Shown: positions 23,860-32,015, counted from the stretch's first letter. The stretch: DNA of 33,968 bases from Pseudonocardia alaniniphila (GCF_022524485.1 NZ_JAKXMK010000057.1:1-33968), one strand, 5' to 3'. Translations and numbers: made by a program. The notes: generated from the sequence alone by a model not told the origin.

Positions 23860-25185
23860 TCAGGTACTGATCCGCGCTGTCCCCTCTCGGGTACCGAGGT
23901 TGCCCGCAACCAGGTCCTGCCAAGGGGTTTCCGCGTCGATGGTCGCCGAGGCGGCGGTGACACGCGCGAAGTCGTATCCGACCCCCAGGCCGAGCGGCGG
24001 CTTCCCCTCGTCCACGAGCCGGATCGAGTCGGCCAGCACGCGCCGCAGCCTGATGATCGCGAGGTCGGCCGGGACCAGATGCTCCTTCGCGCGATCGTAG
24101 AGCGGGCCGGACGACATCTGTACCGCACCGTCCTGAACCCGGTTACCCCCGCGGAATCCGGCAAAGCTCTGTCCGTTCGCCATGGCCTCGCGGTCCTGAG
24201 GAGGAATGCGCATGCGCCGATTGCCCGGCTCCGGCCCCCAGATGCTCCGATCGATACCTGTGCGGTTCGCCGCTGCGGAGCCTCCCCTGCCCTTCGGCAC
24301 CATGAAGATGCCGAACGAGGAGCAGGTGTGATCGTCCCTCGGAACGACGATCACCGCGCCGTTGCTCCCTCCGACGAAGGCGGTGTAGGGCATGACGAAG
24401 GCGGTGATCCTGACGTACTTGCTCCCCGAGCCGTCAGCGGCCTCCCGCACAGCGGCGTAGTGGAACCCGAACGGCGTGTCCTCGACTTCGATCACCGGTG
24501 CGTTGTCATGACTCGGCCACGGGTTGTCACCTCGCGGGGGCGTCGGCATGTCGTGGTCCCACGGGTCGCCGGCGAACTCGAACGAGCCGACATTGCGCGG
24601 CCCCGCTCCCATCACGGCCAACGTGTCGAGGTGGAGCACGCCGACGTGCGAGGAGTCGATCGACCCCTCCAACACCTGCATCCAGTTGCAATCCATGATC
24701 ATCTCGCTGACCGCGACCTCGTCAGCCGGCGCCCCGTCCCAGCGGAAGATCGGGAAAGGTGGCGCAGTGTCCGGAGGGCCGAGATAGACCCAGCCGAGCC
24801 CACCGCTTTCCTTGACCGGGTAGCTCCCGTGCTTCACCCGCTCTGTGAAGCGGGAACCGGTCAGGTTGGGCGTCTCCAGGATCGTCCCGTCCACGGCATA
24901 TTTCCAGCCGTGGTAAAGGCACCGAATGCCGCAGTCCTCGACGCGACCGAGCACGAGCGATGCGCCCCTGTGGGGGCACAGCTCGTCCAGGAAACCGATT
25001 CTCCCCTGGGTATCCCGGAACGCGACGAAATTCTCTCCGAGTATCGTCACCTTGATCGGAGCGCAGTCCGGTCCGGGCAGGTCGGCGAGTTGGAAGGCCG
25101 GCACCCAGTACCTACGGAGCAGGGTACCCATCGGCGTGCCCGGCCCCACGCGGCATAGTGCCTCGTTCTCTTCCGGCGTCAGCAT
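23860..25185 (-). CDS. Rieske non-heme iron oxygenase, alpha subunit (phthalate 4,5-dioxygenase / LigX-like)
   Basis: A 441-residue oxygenase subunit that uses electrons from a partner to hydroxylate or O-demethylate an aromatic. The Rieske cluster motif is complete: C70-P-H72, sixteen residues, C89-L-Y-H92 (CPHRG and CLYHGW). The catalytic iron site is visible as D176-S-S-H179 and H184 in EGSIDSSHVGVLH, with the bridging aspartate. The N-terminus NEALCRVGPGTPMGTLLRRYW is typical of the phthalate-dioxygenase branch, which includes the dehydrodivanillate demethylase LigX. These usually need a PDR-type reductase or ferredoxin plus reductase; only a ferredoxin is in the window. GGGGAGGACGC precedes the ATG. 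It follows the 117-residue gene by 49 bases. Confidence 0.9.
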   Translation of the reverse strand: MLTPEENEALCRVGPGTPMGTLLRRYWVPAFQLADLPGPDCAPIKVTILGENFVAFRDTQGRIGFLDELCPHRGASLVLGRVEDCGIRCLYHGWKYAVDGTILETPNLTGSRFTERVKHGSYPVKESGGLGWVYLGPPDTAPPFPIFRWDGAPADEVAVSEMIMDCNWMQVLEGSIDSSHVGVLHLDTLAVMGAGPRNVGSFEFAGDPWDHDMPTPPRGDNPWPSHDNAPVIEVEDTPFGFHYAAVREAADGSGSKYVRITAFVMPYTAFVGGSNGAVIVVPRDDHTCSSFGIFMVPKGRGGSAAANRTGIDRSIWGPEPGNRRMRIPPQDREAMANGQSFAGFRGGNRVQDGAVQMSSGPLYDRAKEHLVPADLAIIRLRRVLADSIRLVDEGKPPLGLGVGYDFARVTAASATIDAETPWQDLVAGNLGTREGTARIST

Positions 25186-25234
25186 GCGTCCTCCCCGGTT
25201 GCGTTGCCTGCACTGGTGATTGACATAGTTGCCC

Positions 25235-25588
25235 TCAGCTTCTGATTACGACCGGTTCGTAGATCTGCACGGCTTTATCGGGAATCAGTTCCAAACCGAG
25301 AAGCATCAGCGGATAGCCGCGGCCGACTTCGCCGGGCCTCGCTAGTGCCACAGCGTCGTAAACCGCCGGATTCACGTGCAACTCGGTGACGTCGTTCTTC
25401 TCTTCCCACGCTCTCCAGATCTCGGTACAAGCCCGCTCGACGACCAGTGACATCCACAAGGACGGCAGGGTCGATCTCTTCTCGACGACACCGTCTCGCC
25501 CATTCGCCGAGATCATGCCTTCCTGATCCACCATGAGACCTTTCTGGGACACCGTTCCAGTCGTCCCGGACTTCGTCGGATCACTCAT
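25235..25588 (-). CDS. Hypothetical protein, 117 residues
   Basis: I do not recognise the family. The protein begins MSDPTKSGTTGTV, has a central amphipathic part (LWMSLVVERACTEIWRAWEE), then NDVTELHVNPAVYDAVALAR and ends with GYPLMLLGLELIPDKAVQIY plus a short tail. It has no signal peptide or obvious membrane helix; the middle looks alpha/beta. It precedes the Rieske gene by 49 bases, so it may be an accessory subunit. Oddly, its frame is open upstream into the C-terminal remnant of the deleted ATPase with no stop between, so the start rests on ATG 25588 alone (weak AGAGAAAA upstream). It is not a LigA-type small subunit as far as I can see. Confidence 0.6.
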   Translation of the reverse strand: MSDPTKSGTTGTVSQKGLMVDQEGMISANGRDGVVEKRSTLPSLWMSLVVERACTEIWRAWEEKNDVTELHVNPAVYDAVALARPGEVGRGYPLMLLGLELIPDKAVQIYEPVVIRS

Positions 25589-25618
25589 TGATTTTCTCTG
25601 TCCCGGCGGGCCGACGTC

Positions 25619-25928
25619 GCCGAATGGGTAGTGACAGCCCACATAGTGGTCCTCACCTGGTTCGCGCAGCGCGGGTTCTTCGTCCGCACAGAGCTGCTGG
25701 ACGCGCGGGCACCGGGTCCGAAATCGACATCCCACCGGACACTGCGTGTACGACCGCGCGCCTCGCGCCGCCGTGGGTGCGCACCGAGAACTGTTGCACC
25801 AGGTCACGCACGGCCAGCAGCGGCTCGCGAGCACCCCGTTCCCGTTCGGGATCGGCCGTGCTCTCCACGGTCGGCTCCTCGCGTTTCAGATCCGCGCGTG
25901 TAAAGCGCCGGGGCACGGCGATGTTCAT
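25619..25928 (-). pseudogene. Internally deleted DppF/OppF-like ABC ATPase
   Basis: The gene starts normally at ATG 25928, overlapping the stop of the upstream ATPase (ATGA), and reads EPLLAVRDLVQQFSVRTHGG up to VVHAVSG, the usual N-terminus before Walker A. At about 25735-25745 the sequence jumps, in a different frame, to CPVGCRFRTRCP, then CADEEPALRE and HYVGCHYPFG, the C-terminal oligopeptide-transporter domain. Walker A, Q-loop, signature and Walker B, about 230 residues, are missing. The product cannot bind ATP. This importer therefore has one intact ATPase in the window. The frame of the tail continues without a stop into the next gene. Confidence 0.85.
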
Positions 25929-26962
25929 CGGGTTTCTCCGGACCCATGCGGGCGGAAGCAGGCCCACCAGTGCTCTGAGTCGTGTTCAGTCAAAGGCGGG
26001 GCGCTGTCCCAGCAGATGTCTGCCACCCGCGGGCAGCGGGGGGCGAACGAACAGCCGCTCCCCAGCGATGAGGGGTCTGGTGGCCGGCCCGGCACGACCG
26101 GCAGCTGGAGATGGGCAGGCCGGTCGAGGCGCGGGATCGCCTCCAGCAGCGCCTTCGTGTACGGCATCCGCACGTGTTCGAACAATCGGCGAGTTGGTGC
26201 GCGCTCGACGGCCCGCCCGGCGTACATCACGATCACGTCGTCGGAATAGGACGCGGCCAGCCCCAGGTCGTGGCTGATGAAGATCAGAGCCATATCCAGG
26301 GCACGCTGGAGATCCAGGAGCAGCTCCATGATCTGGGCCTGGGTCGTCACGTCCAGGGCCGTCGTGGCCTCGTCGGCGATCAGCAATTTGGGGTGACACG
26401 CCAAGGCGATCGCGATCATCACCCGCTGCCGCATTCCCCCTGACAGCTGGTGCGGGTACTCGTGGAAGCGCCGGCTGGGTGACGGTATCCGTACCAGTTC
26501 GAGCAGCTCGATCGCCCGCTGTCGTGCCAGAGCAGAGGAGAGCGGCAGATGCTCCCGGATCGCCTCCATGATCTGTTTCCCCACCTGCATGGTGGGGTTG
26601 AGCGACCGTGCCGGATCCTGGAACACCATCGCGATGTCGGCGCCCCGATACCGGCGGATCTCATGCTCCGGCAAGCCCAGTAACTGTTCACCCGCGAACA
26701 GGACGGTGCCGGTGACCGACGCGAAGCTCGGCAACAGGCCCAGGATCGCGCGGCAGCTCACCGTCTTCCCCGAGCCCGACTCCCCGATGATCGCCAGGGT
26801 CCGGCCCGGTGACACCGAGAAATCGAGACCGTTCACCACGCGCGCAACGCGGCCGTGGCGGCGGAACCGCACCTGAAGGTCCCGCACCTCCAGCAACGTG
26901 CCCTCCGTCGCACGACGGTCATCCGGCGCTGCGGTCGAGAGCGGAGGGATGAGCACACTCAT
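25925..26962 (-). CDS. Peptide-type ABC transporter ATP-binding protein (DppD/OppD-like), second importer
   Basis: A 345-residue ATPase. Walker A GESGSGKT spans 60-67, the Q-loop is in AMVFQDPARSLNP, the signature LSGGMRQR spans 173-180 and Walker B is LLIADEATTALD at 193-204 (alanine where proline is usual), followed by FISHDLGLA. Unlike the two ATPases of the peptide operon it keeps the C-terminal domain with GCSFAPRCPRVADIC and WACFRP. It normally pairs with a DppF-type partner, but the partner gene next to it is deleted internally. It might work as a homodimer or borrow the DppF-like protein at 13216-14142. Its ATG overlaps the stop of the permease (ATGA). Confidence 0.92.
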   Translation of the reverse strand: MSVLIPPLSTAAPDDRRATEGTLLEVRDLQVRFRRHGRVARVVNGLDFSVSPGRTLAIIGESGSGKTVSCRAILGLLPSFASVTGTVLFAGEQLLGLPEHEIRRYRGADIAMVFQDPARSLNPTMQVGKQIMEAIREHLPLSSALARQRAIELLELVRIPSPSRRFHEYPHQLSGGMRQRVMIAIALACHPKLLIADEATTALDVTTQAQIMELLLDLQRALDMALIFISHDLGLAASYSDDVIVMYAGRAVERAPTRRLFEHVRMPYTKALLEAIPRLDRPAHLQLPVVPGRPPDPSSLGSGCSFAPRCPRVADICWDSAPPLTEHDSEHWWACFRPHGSGETR

Positions 26963-27855
26963 CGCACATTCCAGCGGGCTCGCATCGCGTCTCCGAGAAG
27001 GTTGAAAGCGAGAGTGGAAACGAACAGGAACATGCTCGGAAACAGGACGAGCAACGGTTCGGTCGAGATACTCTGCTGCCCCTGGTAGATCATGTTCCCC
27101 CAGCTGGGGTTGGGCAGGGGCACGCCGAGCTGGAGGAAGCTCAACGCGCCTTCGACAACGATGATGATCCCCATTCCGAGCAGGGCGAAGGTGATCAGCT
27201 GCGGAAGGATGTTGGGGGTGATGTGGCGGAAGAGGACGCGGCCGGTTCCCGTGCCGCTCAACCTGGCCGCCGTCACGAACGTCTGCTCGCGCAGGCGAAG
27301 CGTGGCTGCCCGTGCGGTGCGGGCGAACGCCGGCACGCTGAAGAACGAGAGCGCGAAGATCGTGTGGCTGACGCTCGGCCCCAGACTCTGGGCGATCGCG
27401 AGGGTGAGCACCAGTGACGGAAACGCGATCAGGACGTCGAGCACGCGCATGATCACCGCGTCGGTGACACCGCCGCGATAGGCGGCGAAGGCCCCGAGCA
27501 GTCCGCCGAGTACAAGGCCGATCACGTTCACGGCCACGGCGATGGCGAGCGAGACGCGACCGCCGTACAGGAGACGGGAGAACACGTCGTTGCCCACCGG
27601 GTCGGTGCCGAGGAGATGCCCGGGCGCCAGCGGTGGTAAGTCCGAGTCGATGATGCTGCCGCCGATCGGATCCGGAACCGGAAGGACGGCCGGCACCAGG
27701 AAGCACGCGCCGAAGACGACGATCAGCAATGCGAGCGGAACTGCGAGCTCCAGCCGACGCGCCCACCCTCTGCGGGTTCGTCTTCCCGTGGCACCAGTGC
27801 TGCCCGGTTGCGGGCCGCCCGATGGGAGGAGGGCGTCAGGCGATGCGCTGACCAT
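26959..27855 (-). CDS. ABC transporter permease (DppC-like), second importer
   Basis: A 298-residue membrane permease. After a short basic cytoplasmic tail (TGRRTRRGWARR) comes helix 1 (LAVPLALLIVVFGACFLVPA); GTDPVGNDVFSRLLYGGRVS is the DppC signature before the transport domain. The EAA loop is LREQTFVTAARLSGTGTGRV, then FRHITPNILPQL, and GALSFLQLGVPLPNPSWGNM precedes the last helix. It forms the channel with the DppB-like protein, whose 3' end it overlaps by 20 bases, and its stop overlaps the start of the ATPase gene, so expression is coupled. Confidence 0.92.
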   Translation of the reverse strand: MVSASPDALLPSGGPQPGSTGATGRRTRRGWARRLELAVPLALLIVVFGACFLVPAVLPVPDPIGGSIIDSDLPPLAPGHLLGTDPVGNDVFSRLLYGGRVSLAIAVAVNVIGLVLGGLLGAFAAYRGGVTDAVIMRVLDVLIAFPSLVLTLAIAQSLGPSVSHTIFALSFFSVPAFARTARAATLRLREQTFVTAARLSGTGTGRVLFRHITPNILPQLITFALLGMGIIIVVEGALSFLQLGVPLPNPSWGNMIYQGQQSISTEPLLVLFPSMFLFVSTLAFNLLGDAMRARWNVR

Positions 27856-28930
27856 AGCGAATCCTCGGGTCCAGGATGGCGTACAGGATGTCGGTGAGGA
27901 GGTTCACGAGAACCGTCGCGGTGGCCATGAAGAGCACGATCGCCTGCACGACGATGACGTCGCGGTTGTTGATGGACTGGATCAGTTCCTGACCGATGCC
28001 GGGGAGGGCGAAGATCTGTTCGCTGATCACCGTGCCCCCGAGCAGGTTCCCCAGATTGAGCCCGACGATCGTGAGTAGGCCGAACAGGGAGTTGCGCAGG
28101 GCGTGGCGGGTCAGTACCTGGAAGGGGCTGATCCCCTTGGCGCGTGCCGTGACGACGTAGTCCTCCTGCATCTGGTCGAGGATGTCGCCGCGTAGCAGCC
28201 GGGTGTAGAAGCAGAACAGCGGGAAGCCGATCGCGACCGCGGGAAGCGTGAGCGACCAGATGTTCTCCAGGATGTTCTCCTCCAGCGGCACGTAGCCGAT
28301 CGCCGGAAAGAGCGGGATATACACCGCGAACACGATGACGAGCAGGAGCGCGAGCACGTAGTTCGCGATGGACAGGCCCGCCATGCTGACCGCCATGCTC
28401 ACCCGGTCCACGAGCCCCCCAGGCCGGCGAGTCGCCAGCAACGCCACCGGCATGGTCAGGATCAGAGAGATGCCGAGCGCGTAGACCGCTAGCTCGAGGG
28501 TCACAGGCAGGCGCTCGGCGAAGATCTCGGTCACGGGCTGCCCGCTCGCCAACGACCGCCCGAGGTCGCCGGTGAGCACGCCACTGAGCCAGTCCCAGTA
28601 GCGCGTCACGAGCGGCCTGTCGAGGCCGAGCTCGACCGTGAGCTGCCGGACCTGCTCAGGCGTCGCCTCCGCTCCCAGGAGCTGCTGGGCGGCGTTGCCC
28701 GGCAGGACGTTCAGCACCACGAAGGTCAGGGCGGTGACGCCCCACAGCACCGGAATCGCGGTGGCGAGCCTGCGCAGGGCGAGCCGGAGGCTCGGCGACT
28801 GCACGACGGCCATCGCGCGCCCGGCTATCTGGCCGGGATGCCGGTCGGCGTCGTGAACGGGCTGGGGACCCGTCTGAGTGGTGGTGTCGACGGCGGTCCC
28901 GGAAGCCGGCTCCGGGGTGCGGATGGTCAT
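27836..28930 (-). CDS. ABC transporter permease (DppB-like), second importer
   Basis: A 364-residue permease with about six membrane helices. ATG 28930 is chosen because it overlaps the stop of the binding-protein gene (ATGA). That gives an unusual polar N-terminal extension of about 45 residues; the internal ATG at 28813, just before SPSLRLALRRLATAIPVLWG, is an alternative that gives the usual family length. DppB marks are LPGNAAQQLLGAEATPEQV, GDLGRSLASGQPV, the EAA loop TARAKGISPFQVLTRHALRN and GGTVISEQIFALPGIGQEL. Unlike the DppB of the peptide operon it lacks the paired cysteines in the first extracellular loop. Confidence 0.9.
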   Translation of the reverse strand: MTIRTPEPASGTAVDTTTQTGPQPVHDADRHPGQIAGRAMAVVQSPSLRLALRRLATAIPVLWGVTALTFVVLNVLPGNAAQQLLGAEATPEQVRQLTVELGLDRPLVTRYWDWLSGVLTGDLGRSLASGQPVTEIFAERLPVTLELAVYALGISLILTMPVALLATRRPGGLVDRVSMAVSMAGLSIANYVLALLLVIVFAVYIPLFPAIGYVPLEENILENIWSLTLPAVAIGFPLFCFYTRLLRGDILDQMQEDYVVTARAKGISPFQVLTRHALRNSLFGLLTIVGLNLGNLLGGTVISEQIFALPGIGQELIQSINNRDVIVVQAIVLFMATATVLVNLLTDILYAILDPRIRYGQRIA

Positions 28931-30516
28931 GAGTTCTCGATCCAGACCTCGTCCCAGACCGGGAGGAGCGACACGCTCGCCATCGGGATCTTGGTCGACA
29001 CCCCGGGTCCGTGGACGTCCTTGCGGGCCACCGCGGCCGGCGCGACGGCGATCATGAACGGTGCGTACGCCTCGTCGCTGATGTACTTGGCGATGTCCCC
29101 GTAGAGGCGGCCTCGCTCGGTCTGGTCGAGAGTCGCTGCCGCCTGGTCGATCATGGTGTCGAGGTTCGGGTCCTGGACCCCGCTGTACGGCGCGCTGGAG
29201 AGGAACCGGAACGGCACTCCGGAGCTCACCCCGGGATCGAAGGCTCCGTTGCTCTGCAGAGCCGCCTGCCATTTCTTGCCTTCGAGCTCCTGGATGGTTC
29301 TGGGCAGCTCGTAGGAATGGATGGTGGTTTCGATCCCTGCCTGTTGCCACTGGCTCTGCAGGACCTGCACGGTCTCGGTGGCCACCTTGTCCGTGCCGCC
29401 GAAGAGGTCGACCTTCAACCCCCCGAGCTGCGCGACGAGCTGCTTCGCCTTGTCCAGGTCGAAGGTGCGGTAGCCGGGGACCTCGGGCTGGTAGAAGAGG
29501 CCTCCTGGCCCGGTGAACGACTGCGTCGCCGGGTACAGGCCGTCGAGCAGGTGAGTGCGGATCGCCTCGGTGTCGGTGGCGTAGTAGATCGCCTCACGCG
29601 CGAGCTTGTTGTCGAACGGTGGGACCGCCGTGTTGAGCTGGATCAGCCACGGCGACGTGCCGTCCTGCTGGTTGACCGTCAGGTTCGCGTTCTGGCTCGC
29701 CTGCTGGACGATGGAGGGGGTGGTGAGCGTGCTCGCCTGCGCCTGTCCGGCCTGGATCGCCTGATAGGTCGGCTGGTCGCCGACGATCGCCTTGAACACG
29801 AGTCCGTCGAGGTAGGGCTGGCCTTGCTTCCAGTAGCCCTCGTAGCGCTTGAGCACGATCTCGGAGCTGACGACGTTGCGCACGACCTCGAACGGACCGG
29901 CACCCACCGGCTTCAGGCTGAACTCCTGCTGTCCCATCTTCTGCACCGCGGTGGGGGAAGCGATGCGGTTGACGCTCGTGCTGACGAAGACGTTCATGAG
30001 GGCGGCATACGGGCGGCTGAAGTTCAGGACGACCGTGTGATCGTCCGGCGTCGTGATGCCCTCCTCGGCGAGCGGTGGCCACGACGCCGAGGGGCTGCAG
30101 ACGCACGCCGTCTTGAGGTCCCGGTCGATGTTCCATGCGACGGCCTCGGCGTTGAGCGGGGTGCCGTCCTGGAACATCACGCCCGGCCGCAAGGAGATCG
30201 TGAGGCTCTTCCCGTCGTCGGAGACCTGGTACCCGGATGCGAGATCAGGTTCGATCTTCCCGCCGTCGGCCAGCTTGAACAATCCGCCGAAAATGGCGGT
30301 CAAAAAGAGTGATGGCGCTGCTCCGGCGGAAGCCGGATCGAGCCCTCGAGGCCAGGTGGATGTCACTCCGTTGGCCAGGTAGGTGAGAGTGCCACCGTGT
30401 TGCGGAGGACCGGCAGAAGCGTCATCGCTGCTCGTCGTCGCGCGTGGGGAGCATGCCGTCGCAAGAATCGACACGACGGCGATGCCCAGCACGATCCATT
30501 TCCGTGGACGCGCCAT
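28927..30516 (-). CDS. ABC transporter substrate-binding lipoprotein (SBP_bac_5), second importer
   Basis: A 529-residue family 5 solute-binding lipoprotein. ATG 30516 is chosen because the lipoprotein signal follows directly: MARPRKWIVLGIAVVSI and lipobox LATAC with Cys22. A GGAG lies nine bases upstream. A GTG at 30663 in the same frame also has a good GGAGGG site but would put 49 polar residues before the signal. Mature features are WPRGLDPASAGAAPS, LRPGVMFQDGTPLNAEAVAW (family signature), LAREAIYYATDTEAIRTHLL, and a C-terminal YAPFMIAVAPAAVARKDV. Family 5 proteins often bind peptides, but homologues sit in aromatic or opine clusters too; here catabolic oxygenases follow, so a non-peptide ligand is plausible. 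Confidence 0.9.
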   Translation of the reverse strand: MARPRKWIVLGIAVVSILATACSPRATTSSDDASAGPPQHGGTLTYLANGVTSTWPRGLDPASAGAAPSLFLTAIFGGLFKLADGGKIEPDLASGYQVSDDGKSLTISLRPGVMFQDGTPLNAEAVAWNIDRDLKTACVCSPSASWPPLAEEGITTPDDHTVVLNFSRPYAALMNVFVSTSVNRIASPTAVQKMGQQEFSLKPVGAGPFEVVRNVVSSEIVLKRYEGYWKQGQPYLDGLVFKAIVGDQPTYQAIQAGQAQASTLTTPSIVQQASQNANLTVNQQDGTSPWLIQLNTAVPPFDNKLAREAIYYATDTEAIRTHLLDGLYPATQSFTGPGGLFYQPEVPGYRTFDLDKAKQLVAQLGGLKVDLFGGTDKVATETVQVLQSQWQQAGIETTIHSYELPRTIQELEGKKWQAALQSNGAFDPGVSSGVPFRFLSSAPYSGVQDPNLDTMIDQAAATLDQTERGRLYGDIAKYISDEAYAPFMIAVAPAAVARKDVHGPGVSTKIPMASVSLLPVWDEVWIENS

Positions 30517-30758
30517 GAATCTCGCTCCAGCTCTGACGATTCCGGCCCGCGGAAGGGTCACGCGCGACGAGGAAGAGTGCTTGACCTTTGCGGTTGCCAC
30601 CGGCGGTTGTTCGGTGGCGTTCGACGATGGGGCTTCAGTGCGGCTACTGACCTGGTCACCCACGGCAACAACCCTCCCCCGTCGTGTCGGCGTGGCCTGC
30701 GCTCACCCCAAGGCCTCTGACGGCTCACGACGAGGTGCGCTGCACTGCGCGACGACGG

Positions 30759-30772
30759 GATTGTTAGCAATC
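30759..30772. promoter_or_regulatory. Candidate operator at the start of the second importer operon
   Basis: GATTG-TTAG-CAATC has perfect five-base arms. It lies 8 bases after the -10 of the minus-strand promoter at 30781-30809, so it covers the expected transcription start. The GntR/FCD protein encoded at 32016 is the nearest candidate binder; this is inferred. Confidence 0.5.
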
Positions 30773-30780
30773 TTGTCACG

Positions 30781-30809
30781 AGAATCGTTGATAACGCCCG
30801 CCCTGTCAA
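30781..30809 (-). promoter_or_regulatory. Sigma-A-like promoter of the second importer / catabolic operon
   Basis: On the minus strand TTGACA (30804-30809) and GATTCT (30781-30786) are separated by exactly 17 bases. The -35 is perfect, the -10 weak. It predicts a leader of about 255 bases before ATG 30516, long enough to hold control elements, although I see no known riboswitch in it. Confidence 0.5.
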
Positions 30810-30839
30810 CGCCCAGTTTCAATCGAAAATGATCTTCGC

Positions 30840-31674
30840 AATGCTAACTAGTCAGGACATTACGACGGCCGTACATGATGTCCAGCGGTGGTGTCATGCC
30901 TCGGCTGCCGGCACGGGCGGGCCCCCTCGACCTGCGATGTCGTGTCGACCGCGACAAGAACGAGGACGGCACACCCATGGCCGCGCAGCCCTTGACGGAC
31001 TCGAAGTGAAGGTGCGACATTGAGATCGTTCCGTCAGGACAACATTGGCGACATTCTTGTAGACAACCGCGCCATACGTCGGCGCCGGCCCCTGGATCGT
31101 CAGCATCCGCGCATTGAGGCCGCGTTCCTTCCGCGACCTTGTACGGCGGCGGTCCTCGACGCAGATCGTCACACTCGGTGACGGCTGTGCCGGGCATGTG
31201 GGTAGACCAGAAGGGGGACGACTTGCGAAGACGCGACCGACCATCCGTTGCCGGCCAGACCGGTGCCCCCAACGCGACAAATGTCGCGCCCACGCACGCA
31301 ACATTCGTATTTGCGACGTCGCGTCGCGGTGCGCAGAATGTGCGCCACTCAGCAGACGACCGACCGTGCGGATTCCGCGCACTACCACCAAGCCAACTCG
31401 GTGACGGTCCAGCCAACATTCAGGCAGGCCGCCGAACCCACACGGGAGACCGGCGTGCCCAGAATCCCCGCGTCCGGATTCCCCGGCGAGATACTGCACG
31501 CCTGGAGGGGAGGAACACCCTTTACAGCCGGCAGCCGGCTGGAATTCGCAGTCGATTCGTGGGTGCCGTGGCCGTCGACCGTCCGCACGCAGGATCTCGG
31601 GTCGTGCCGCGCGCTCATCGCGAACGGAACAGCCGTCACGACGGGGTGATGGGCCTGGCGAGAGGGAGGAAGAC
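30840..31674. other. Divergent control region rich in GCGACA half-sites
   Basis: I see no convincing gene in this 835-bp stretch; open frames on both strands lack motifs and ribosome-binding sites. It holds several palindromic elements: GCGACATT at 31012-31019 and 31048-31055, TTGT-AG-ACAA at 31057-31066, CGCGACA-AA-TGTCGCG at 31273-31288 and GCGACGTCGC at 31313-31322. This pattern suggests binding sites for a dimeric regulator between the divergent units. Confidence 0.4.
31273..31288. promoter_or_regulatory. Palindrome upstream of the ferredoxin gene
   Basis: CGCGACA-AA-TGTCGCG has perfect seven-base arms with a two-base spacer. It lies 387 bases before the ferredoxin start and is followed 25 bases later by GCGACGTCGC. 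Its role as an operator is inferred from symmetry alone. Confidence 0.4.
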
Positions 31675-31905
31675 ATGAAGGTCTGGATCGATCAGGACAG
31701 ATGCACCGGCGCTGGCCTGTGTGAGCTGCTCGAACCGATCGTTTTCACCATCGGCGAGGACGGGTTGGCCGTGGTGCACGACGGGGACTCCGCCCTCCCG
31801 GCCGGTCCCGCGGGCACGGTGACCGTGCCGCGCGAAAACGAGCGCCAGGTGTTGGAGGCCAGCCAGGCATGTCCCGGGCGTTGCATTCGCATCGATTCCG
31901 AGTGA
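31675..31905 (+). CDS. [3Fe-4S]-type ferredoxin
   Basis: A 76-residue soluble electron carrier. The N-terminus KVWIDQDRCTGAGLCELLEP and the C-terminal ASQACPGRCIRID follow the layout of actinobacterial single-cluster ferredoxins that serve P450s or Rieske enzymes: C10-x5-C16 and C66-P, which suit a [3Fe-4S] cluster; a fourth cysteine (C70) lies in CPGRC. GGAGG lies six bases upstream of ATG. It is the first gene of the plus-strand unit, 110 bases before the regulator-hydrolase fusion, and could feed the Rieske oxygenase encoded across the divergent region. No ferredoxin reductase gene is in the window. Confidence 0.88.
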   Translation: MKVWIDQDRCTGAGLCELLEPIVFTIGEDGLAVVHDGDSALPAGPAGTVTVPRENERQVLEASQACPGRCIRIDSE

Positions 31906-32015
31906 GCGGACGGGCGTAGCCCCCGGCGAGATGTGCCGCACGTCGCCGCGGCAATGGCGACAAGCCGGAGCTTCACATGAGAAGCCCCGGCGCCACACCT
32001 CACAGGAGAAGAAGC

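Noticed and set aside
26963..27766. N-terminal extension of the second DppD-like ATPase
   Set aside because: It shadows the DppC-like permease gene; the true start is the ATGA-coupled ATG at 26962.
30517..30758. Riboswitch in the long leader of the second importer operon
   Set aside because: The leader is long enough, but I could not find conserved elements of any known riboswitch class.
30894..31676. 260-residue minus-strand open frame in the divergent control region
   Set aside because: No family motif, no ribosome-binding site, irregular codon use, and palindromic elements lie within it.
31139..31678. 179-residue plus-strand open frame before the ferredoxin
   Set aside because: No motif or start signal; it overlaps the ferredoxin ribosome-binding region and looks like non-coding DNA.
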